Made by a program: the position numbers and the translations under genes | The notes under the pieces: model-generated | What the model saw: the letters and a program-made list of their open reading frames with translations, nothing else | The model's database searches: none | What the model was told of the DNA's origin: nothing | Assembly (NCBI GenBank): GCA_040377825.1 | Contig: JBEINZ010000026.1 | Span: 1 to 19,949 of the forward strand | Direction of reading: 5' to 3' | Length of the DNA stretch: 19,949 nt | Origin: JBEINZ01 sp040377825 | Lineage (GTDB): Bacteria > Pseudomonadota > Alphaproteobacteria > Rhizobiales > Ancalomicrobiaceae | Shown: in pieces, positions 15,929-19,949 of the stretch | Layout of the letters: each line of letters opens with the position of its first letter | How positions within the stretch are numbered: the first letter of the stretch is position 1

Positions 15929-15943
15929 TTAACAAGAGGTTAA
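15929..15943. promoter_or_regulatory. CtrA binding box (TTAA-N7-TTAA)
   Basis: TTAA-CAAGAGG-TTAA matches the CtrA consensus exactly, with seven bases between half-sites. The flanks make each half a GTTAAC hexamer. In Caulobacter CtrA represses replication by binding such boxes in the origin; the same role here is inference from the location in the hemE-PPSR gap. Confidence 0.7.
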
Positions 15944-15966
15944 CGATTGGTCACGAATTGAGATCC

Positions 15967-15975
15967 TGTGGATGA
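15967..15975 (-). promoter_or_regulatory. Probable DnaA box
   Basis: TGTGGATGA is the reverse complement of TCATCCACA, one mismatch from the consensus TTATCCACA. It lies 23 bases right of the CtrA box, within the origin candidate. Confidence 0.5.
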
Positions 15976-16051
15976 CCGACCATGTCCCTGTCCGCGCTCG
16001 ATCGTTCTCCCCATTCCTCTACGGCAGCGCCAGAAAGAGGCCTCGTTCATC

Positions 16052-16972
16052 ATGCCTGTTGATCGTTCCGGCATGAGCGGTATGACTGAAGGACCCGGCA
16101 CGGCGGAGCCCTTCTTGTCCCCGCAGGCCGCGCCTCCTGGGGACAAATCCGTGCACAAAGCACCTAACTACTTCCATCTTCATCTGGTTTCCGACTCCAC
16201 CGGCGAGACTTTGATCACGGTCTCGCGCGCGGCCGCCGCTCAATATGAGGCCATCGAACCGATCGAGCATGTCCATCCTTTGGTGCGCAGCGGCCGGCAT
16301 CTTGATCGCGCGCTCGCCGAGATCGAAACGTCGCCGGGCATCGTGCTCTATACCCTTGTTTCACATGAGCTTTCCGATCGGCTCGAGCGCTTTTGCCGCG
16401 ACCACGGAACACCGTGCATCTCTGTGCTCGCCCCGGTCCACGACGTCTTCCGAACCTACCTGAACGTCGCCCAAACCCACCGCGCTGGCGCCCAGCACGA
16501 GCTCGACGCTAGCTATTTCCGCCGGATCGACGCCCTTAACTTCTCGATGGTGCATGACGACGGCCAGCTTCCCGAGGATGTCGACGAGGCGGATGTCGTT
16601 ATCGTCGGCGTCTCCCGCACCTCGAAGACACCGACCTCGATTTATCTCGCAAATCGCGGGGTGAAAGTCGCCAATATCCCCTATGTGCCGAACATTCCCG
16701 TGCCCCAGTCGGTGTTTGCGGCGAGCCGGCCGCTGGTCGTCGGCCTCGTCGCAAGTCCCGAGAGAATAGCGCAAATTCGCGAAAATCGCGTTCTCGCGCT
16801 CGGTGGCCGGAGCTTCGAAACGAGCTATGTCGACCGCCAAGCGATCGCCCAGGAAATCGCGCAAATGCGTCGCTTATGTGCAGATCGCGGCTGGCCGATC
16901 ATCGACGTCACCCGCCGATCCATCGAAGAAACCGCCGCCGCCATCATCGCCTTGCAGAGAGATCGCAAATGA
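16052..16972 (+). CDS. Pyruvate, phosphate dikinase / PEP synthase regulatory protein (PPSR, DUF299)
   Basis: Bifunctional serine/threonine kinase and pyrophosphorylase of the DUF299 family, which switches PEP synthase or pyruvate phosphate dikinase off with ADP and on with phosphate. The conserved N-terminal block is YFHLHLVSDSTGETL, followed by FSMVHDDGQ, and the P-loop GVSRTSKTPTS, which binds the nucleotide. SIYLANRGVKVANIPYVPN and the helical end complete the domain. I give the ATG at 16052 (306 residues). The start is not certain: ATG codons at 16073 and 16082 and a GTG at 15968 are also in frame, and the region before YFHLHL is poorly conserved in the family. The stop overlaps the maf start as ATGA. 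This is the homologue of the gene (RP001) that flanks the origin in Rickettsia. Confidence 0.9.
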   Translation: MPVDRSGMSGMTEGPGTAEPFLSPQAAPPGDKSVHKAPNYFHLHLVSDSTGETLITVSRAAAAQYEAIEPIEHVHPLVRSGRHLDRALAEIETSPGIVLYTLVSHELSDRLERFCRDHGTPCISVLAPVHDVFRTYLNVAQTHRAGAQHELDASYFRRIDALNFSMVHDDGQLPEDVDEADVVIVGVSRTSKTPTSIYLANRGVKVANIPYVPNIPVPQSVFAASRPLVVGLVASPERIAQIRENRVLALGGRSFETSYVDRQAIAQEIAQMRRLCADRGWPIIDVTRRSIEETAAAIIALQRDRK

Positions 16973-17571
16973 CACCGCCCCGCTTGGTGCTCGCGTCGAA
17001 AAGCGCAAGCCGCCGCATGCTCTTAGCCCAGGCCGGCGTTTCCCATGATGCCGAAGGTTCTGGCGTCGATGAGCGTGCCGTGGAGGCCCCGCTTCTGGCC
17101 GAAGGCGCCGATCCCGGCACGATCGCAATGCATCTGGCCGAGGCGAAGGCCCTTGCGGTATCAGTCCGCCGGCCCGGCGCCTTGGTACTCGGCGCGGACC
17201 AGACCTTGGGACTTGGAAACGAGAGATTCGTCAAGCCGAACAATGTCTTGGAAGCACATGCCCAGCTTATGCGGCTTGCCGGTCGCACCCACGCGCTCCA
17301 TTCCGCGCTCGCCGTCGCCGAGGGCGGAAAACTGATTTGGCGCCATATTTCCGTCGCCCGCCTGACCATGCGGCCGCTTTCGCCCGCCTTCATCGAACGC
17401 TATCTTGCGGCCGGCGGCGGCGATGTCATGGCAAGCGTCGGCTGCTACCAGCTCGAGGGCATGGGTATTCAGCTTTTCGAAAACATTGACGGCGACTACT
17501 TCACCATTCTCGGTCTGCCGATGCTGCCGCTTCTGACCTTTCTTCGCGACCGGGCGGTTATTGACCCATGA
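16969..17571 (+). CDS. maf: Maf family nucleotide pyrophosphatase
   Basis: House-cleaning enzyme that hydrolyses non-canonical or excess nucleoside triphosphates to monophosphates. The product is 200 residues. It starts with LVLASKSASRRMLLAQAGV, the S-x-S-x-x-R substrate-binding motif, and contains LVLGADQTLGL with the catalytic aspartate. SVGCYQLEGMGIQLFENIDGDY lies in the C-terminal half, where Maf proteins carry their third motif, and LPLLTFLRD ends the protein. The ATG at 16969 overlaps the PPSR stop by four bases and the maf stop overlaps the aroE start in the same way, so the genes are translationally coupled. Whether it prefers dTTP/UTP or 7-methyl-GTP cannot be read reliably from the sequence. 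Confidence 0.93.
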   Translation: MTPPRLVLASKSASRRMLLAQAGVSHDAEGSGVDERAVEAPLLAEGADPGTIAMHLAEAKALAVSVRRPGALVLGADQTLGLGNERFVKPNNVLEAHAQLMRLAGRTHALHSALAVAEGGKLIWRHISVARLTMRPLSPAFIERYLAAGGGDVMASVGCYQLEGMGIQLFENIDGDYFTILGLPMLPLLTFLRDRAVIDP

Positions 17572-18425
17572 TATTGACGGAAAAACGAAATTCACCGCCC
17601 CGCGCCGGCGTGATCGGCTGGCCGGTCGCGCATTCGCGCTCGCCGCTGATCCACGGCCATTGGCTCAAGGTTCACAATCTCGCCGGCTCTTACGAACGCA
17701 TCCCAGTCCCGCCGGAGGAAATCGACGCCTTTCTCCGCGCCTTCCCCGATTCCGGTCTCAGTGGCGCCAATGTGACCGTGCCGCATAAGGAGGCGGCCTA
17801 TGCGGCGGCCGACGACATAGACGATGTCGGTCGCGCCATCGGAGCGGTGAATACATTGTGGATGGAACACGGAAAACTCCAAGCGACCAACACCGACGGC
17901 ATCGGATTTCTTGCAAATCTCGATGATTGTGCAAAGGGTTGGGACAAAAATCCTGGCATTGCCCTGGTGCTTGGCGCAGGCGGCGCGGCTCGGGCGGTGG
18001 TTTGGGGATTAATGCAGCGCGGCTTTGCCGTCCGCATTGCGAATCGGACCCGCGAGCGAGCACAGGCGCTTGCGGATCGGTTCGGGGGCGACACCGCGGC
18101 GCATGATTTGACCGAGGCCGCGCGCCTCTTGTCCGACTGCTGGCTTGTCGTTAACACCACCTCGCTCGGCATGACCGGAAAGGACGAGCTGCCGCTCGAT
18201 CTTGACCGGCTGCGTCCCGACGCCGTGGTAACCGACATCGTCTATGTCCCTCTGGAGACAGCGCTTCTCGCTGAGGCGAGAGCCCGGGGCAACCGCACGG
18301 TCGACGGCCTCGGCATGCTGCTGCATCAAGCCGTGCCCGGGTTCGAGCGCTGGTTCGGCGTCCGTCCCACGGTCACGCCCGCGCTGCGCTCGCTCATTCT
18401 CGCCGACCTTGGAGTTTTAGGGTGA
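17568..18425 (+). CDS. aroE: Shikimate dehydrogenase (NADP+)
   Basis: Reduces 3-dehydroshikimate to shikimate in aromatic amino acid synthesis. The product is 285 residues. The substrate domain has GWPVAHSRSPLIH (residues 18-29) and GANVTVPHKEAA with the catalytic Lys74. ATNTDGIGF carries the paired Asp110. The NADP-binding Rossmann fold has LVLGAGGAARAVVWGL, then IANRTRERA, whose arginines suit NADP. VVNTTSLGM, TDIVYVPLETALLAEA and DGLGMLLHQA complete the family pattern. The ATG at 17568 overlaps the maf stop as ATGA; the aroE stop overlaps coaE as GTGA. Confidence 0.97.
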   Translation: MILTEKRNSPPRAGVIGWPVAHSRSPLIHGHWLKVHNLAGSYERIPVPPEEIDAFLRAFPDSGLSGANVTVPHKEAAYAAADDIDDVGRAIGAVNTLWMEHGKLQATNTDGIGFLANLDDCAKGWDKNPGIALVLGAGGAARAVVWGLMQRGFAVRIANRTRERAQALADRFGGDTAAHDLTEAARLLSDCWLVVNTTSLGMTGKDELPLDLDRLRPDAVVTDIVYVPLETALLAEARARGNRTVDGLGMLLHQAVPGFERWFGVRPTVTPALRSLILADLGVLG

Positions 18426-19036
18426 TTATCGTCGGGTTGACCGGATCGATCGGCATGGGCAAATCGACCGCGGCCGCTGCCTTCGCCAAGCGCGGCGTGC
18501 CGATTTTTGAGGCGGATGCGACGGTCCACGCGCTTTATCGCGGAGCTGCCGCAGGGCCAATCGAGGCGGCCTTTCGGGGAACGACGCGTGACGGCGTCGT
18601 CGATCGGGTCGCCCTATCGGAGCGCGCATTGGGCGACAAGACAGCGATCGCGACGTTGGAAGCCATCGTACATCCCCTTGTTCGCGCTGAAGAAACCGCA
18701 TTCTTGAAACGAGTAGCGGCAGCCTGGCATCCTGTCGTCGTGCTCGACATTCCGCTTCTGTTTGAAAAGAACGGCGAATTGCGTGTCGATGTCACGGTGG
18801 TGGTTTCCGCAAGCGCGGAGATCCAGCGCCGACGAGTCCTGGCACGGCCGGGCATGAGCCCGGCGAAGCTCGACGCGATCCTCGCTCTCCAGATGTCAGA
18901 CGCTGAGAAGCGCCGTCGCGCGCACTTCGTCATCGATACTAATCGCTCGCTCGCAGCCGCCGATCGGCAAATCGCAAGTATTTGGCGTAGCTTGATGCAA
19001 ATGTCAGCTAAGGGACTGCCGCGTCGCTTGCGTTAA
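18422..19036 (+). CDS. coaE: Dephospho-CoA kinase
   Basis: Last step of coenzyme A synthesis: phosphorylates the 3'-hydroxyl of dephospho-CoA using ATP. The product is 204 residues. The P-loop GSIGMGKST lies at residues 8-16. VPIFEADATVHALY, IVHPLV and VVLDIPLLFEKNGELRVDVTVVV follow in the usual order, and the lid region has QRRRVLARPGMS. The start codon is GTG at 18422, overlapping the aroE stop as GTGA, which supports this start. It is the last gene of the PPSR-maf-aroE-coaE chain; a 121-base gap separates it from dnaQ. Confidence 0.96.
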   Translation: MIIVGLTGSIGMGKSTAAAAFAKRGVPIFEADATVHALYRGAAAGPIEAAFRGTTRDGVVDRVALSERALGDKTAIATLEAIVHPLVRAEETAFLKRVAAAWHPVVVLDIPLLFEKNGELRVDVTVVVSASAEIQRRRVLARPGMSPAKLDAILALQMSDAEKRRRAHFVIDTNRSLAAADRQIASIWRSLMQMSAKGLPRRLR

Positions 19037-19157
19037 GGTTCGCGTGCTGATTTTCTGCGGTGCCTTGAGCCGGTCCTTTTCGTTCGGATGGTCCCATCCG
19101 ATCGGGAAATGCTCTAGCGTGGCATCAAGTCCGTCTCGCCATTGCAGGAGCATAAAG
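19037..19157 (+). promoter_or_regulatory. coaE-dnaQ gap with operator-like dyad
   Basis: The gap contains CGGATGG-TC-CCATCCG at 19085-19100, a 7-bp inverted repeat around a 2-base centre, which looks more like a protein-binding dyad than an RNA hairpin. GCAGGAG at 19145-19150 is the dnaQ ribosome binding site, seven bases before the TTG. No clear -35/-10 pair is visible. Confidence 0.4.
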
Positions 19158-19871
19158 TTGCGGGAGATCGTTCTCGATACGGAAACGACGGGTCTCGACC
19201 CTAGAAATGGCGATCGGGTCGTAGAAATCGGCTGTGTCGAATTGGTCAATCATATCCCGACCGGCCAGACCTTCCACGTCTATATCAACCCCGAACGGAC
19301 GATGCCGCGCGGGGCATACGACGTACACGGTCTGTCCGACGATTTTTTGAAGGATAAGCCACGTTTTCGTGAAGTTGCCAATGAATTCGCGAGCTTCATC
19401 GAAGATGCGAAGCTAGTCATTCATAACGCGAGCTTCGACGTTGGGTTCCTAAACGCCGAATTCGCGCGTCTTTCAATGCCTCAAATTATTAATGAGCGCG
19501 TCGTCGATACATTGATGCTTGCCCGTCGTCGACATCCTGCTGGGCCGAACTCATTGGATGCCCTCTGCGCCCGCTACGGTATCGACAATAGCCGTCGGAC
19601 GCGACACGGCGCCTTGCTCGACTCTGAGCTTTTGGCAGAGGTCTATGTCGAACTGATCGGCGGCAAGCAGGCCGCGCTCGGCCTCACCGTGCAGTCGTCA
19701 ACAACCCCGGAACGTACCTCCGGCGCCCTCGTGGTAACCGTTTTGGAGCGACCAGCACCTCTCGCTCCGCGTTTGACTGCCGAGGAAATCGCGGCGCACG
19801 AAAGCTTCGTCACCAAGCTCGGCGAGGGCGCCATCTGGCTGAAGTATCGATCGGAAACCAGCGCGGACTGA
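19158..19871 (+). CDS. dnaQ: DNA polymerase III subunit epsilon (3'-5' proofreading exonuclease)
   Basis: Proofreading exonuclease of the replicative polymerase. The product is 237 residues. I choose the TTG at 19158 because a strong GCAGGAG lies seven bases upstream and the encoded start REIVLDTETTG is exactly where DnaQ proteins begin; the frame is open further upstream (to 19044), but that part looks non-coding. Exo I is DTETTG (Asp7, Glu9), Exo II is HNASFDVGFLNAE, and Exo III is HGALLDSELLAEVY with the catalytic His and Asp. The C-terminal tail, which in E. coli binds the polymerase alpha subunit, is present up to residue 237. Within the origin-flanking series PPSR-maf-aroE-coaE-dnaQ the position is the expected one. 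Confidence 0.96.
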   Translation: MREIVLDTETTGLDPRNGDRVVEIGCVELVNHIPTGQTFHVYINPERTMPRGAYDVHGLSDDFLKDKPRFREVANEFASFIEDAKLVIHNASFDVGFLNAEFARLSMPQIINERVVDTLMLARRRHPAGPNSLDALCARYGIDNSRRTRHGALLDSELLAEVYVELIGGKQAALGLTVQSSTTPERTSGALVVTVLERPAPLAPRLTAEEIAAHESFVTKLGEGAIWLKYRSETSAD

Positions 19872-19949
19872 CGGCCGAAGCGCGGCCACTGGCCCCGTTC
19901 GCGACGCATTGATCCGCGCGAACGACCAGTTGCGGTGGCCACCAAAAGC
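19872..19949. other. Tail after dnaQ, unassigned
   Basis: The last 78 bases hold a GC-rich hairpin candidate GGCCG-AAGCG-CGGCC just after the dnaQ stop and no recognisable gene. In Caulobacter secB comes next at this position; the bases visible here are too few and show no SecB-like ending. Confidence 0.3.

Larger units (their letters stand above)
15747..16051. other. Candidate chromosomal replication origin (oriC)
   Basis: The gap between divergent hemE and the PPSR gene. By position it corresponds to the alphaproteobacterial origin described between hemE and the RP001 homologue. Visible elements, left to right, are: an AT-rich stretch (about 15758-15800) that could be the unwinding region; an inverted repeat CCGGT-GGATT-ACCGG (15803-15817); a degenerate DnaA box CTCTCCACA (15827-15835); a parS-like site (15836-15851); AAACGGCAAC twice (15858-15867 and 15882-15891); AACATCG three times (15848, 15889, 15910); an exact CtrA box (15929-15943); and TGTGGATGA (15967-15975), one mismatch from a DnaA box. 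Only one good DnaA box is seen, but alphaproteobacterial origins often use weak ones. Confidence 0.72.

Noticed and set aside
15968..16051. N-terminal extension of the PPSR gene from a GTG at 15968.
   Set aside because: It would begin on the DnaA-like box, has no good ribosome binding site, and its residues (DRPCPCPRSIVLPIPLRQ) do not resemble the family N-terminus.
16357..16372. TGTTTCAC half of a parS within the PPSR gene.
   Set aside because: Only 11 of 16 positions match and the centre is CACATG, so it is not a credible ParB site.
1..19949. Defence islands, prophage, transposons, CRISPR arrays or biosynthetic clusters.
   Set aside because: All recognisable genes are conserved housekeeping genes in a conserved order with even composition; no transposase, integrase, terminal repeats or spaced direct repeats were found.

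Overview
This window is origin-proximal chromosomal DNA from an alphaproteobacterium. The evidence is the gene order: leuS-lptE-holA, then parB-parA-rsmG-mnmG-mnmE, then rho-hemJ-hemE, then PPSR-maf-aroE-coaE-dnaQ. The block from rsmG to dnaQ, with hemE facing the PPSR gene (the RP001 homologue) across an intergenic gap, is the layout known around the chromosome origin of Caulobacter and Rickettsia. High GC content, Rho and ParB of alphaproteobacterial type and a CtrA-type box agree with this. A Hyphomicrobiales-like or related lineage is plausible, but the sequence alone does not fix the order.

Layout. Positions 1-3915 (+) hold the 3' part of leuS, the outer-membrane lipoprotein gene lptE and the DNA polymerase III delta gene holA. 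Positions 3938-9849 (-) hold mnmE, mnmG, rsmG, parA and parB, in transcription order. A divergent gene at 9934-12030 (+) encodes a thioredoxin-fold DUF255 protein fused to a six-hairpin-like domain. It converges on rho (-). Upstream of rho lies a gene-free stretch of about 580 bases that looks like a long rho leader. Then come hemJ and hemE (-), a gene-poor segment of about 300 bases (15747-16051) that is the best oriC candidate, and a compact operon PPSR-maf-aroE-coaE (+) in which each junction is a 4-base stop/start overlap. dnaQ (+) follows about 120 bases later with a TTG start.

How it works together. ParA and ParB segregate the origin. Four CACGTG-centred parS or parS-like sites occur within about 9.5 kb: inside rsmG, between mnmE and mnmG (a perfect site), between the DUF255 gene and rho (degenerate), and inside the oriC candidate (degenerate). 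The oriC candidate also has an exact TTAA-N7-TTAA CtrA box, a one-mismatch DnaA box and an AT-rich stretch. The remaining genes are housekeeping: tRNA charging and tRNA wobble modification (MnmE-MnmG), 16S rRNA methylation, LPS export, haem synthesis, shikimate and CoA synthesis, and replication fidelity.

I see no insertion sequence, prophage, CRISPR array, tRNA or rRNA gene, and no clearly new multi-gene system. The most interesting material is non-coding: the origin/centromere architecture, a short repeat shared by two intergenic regions, and the structured rho leader.
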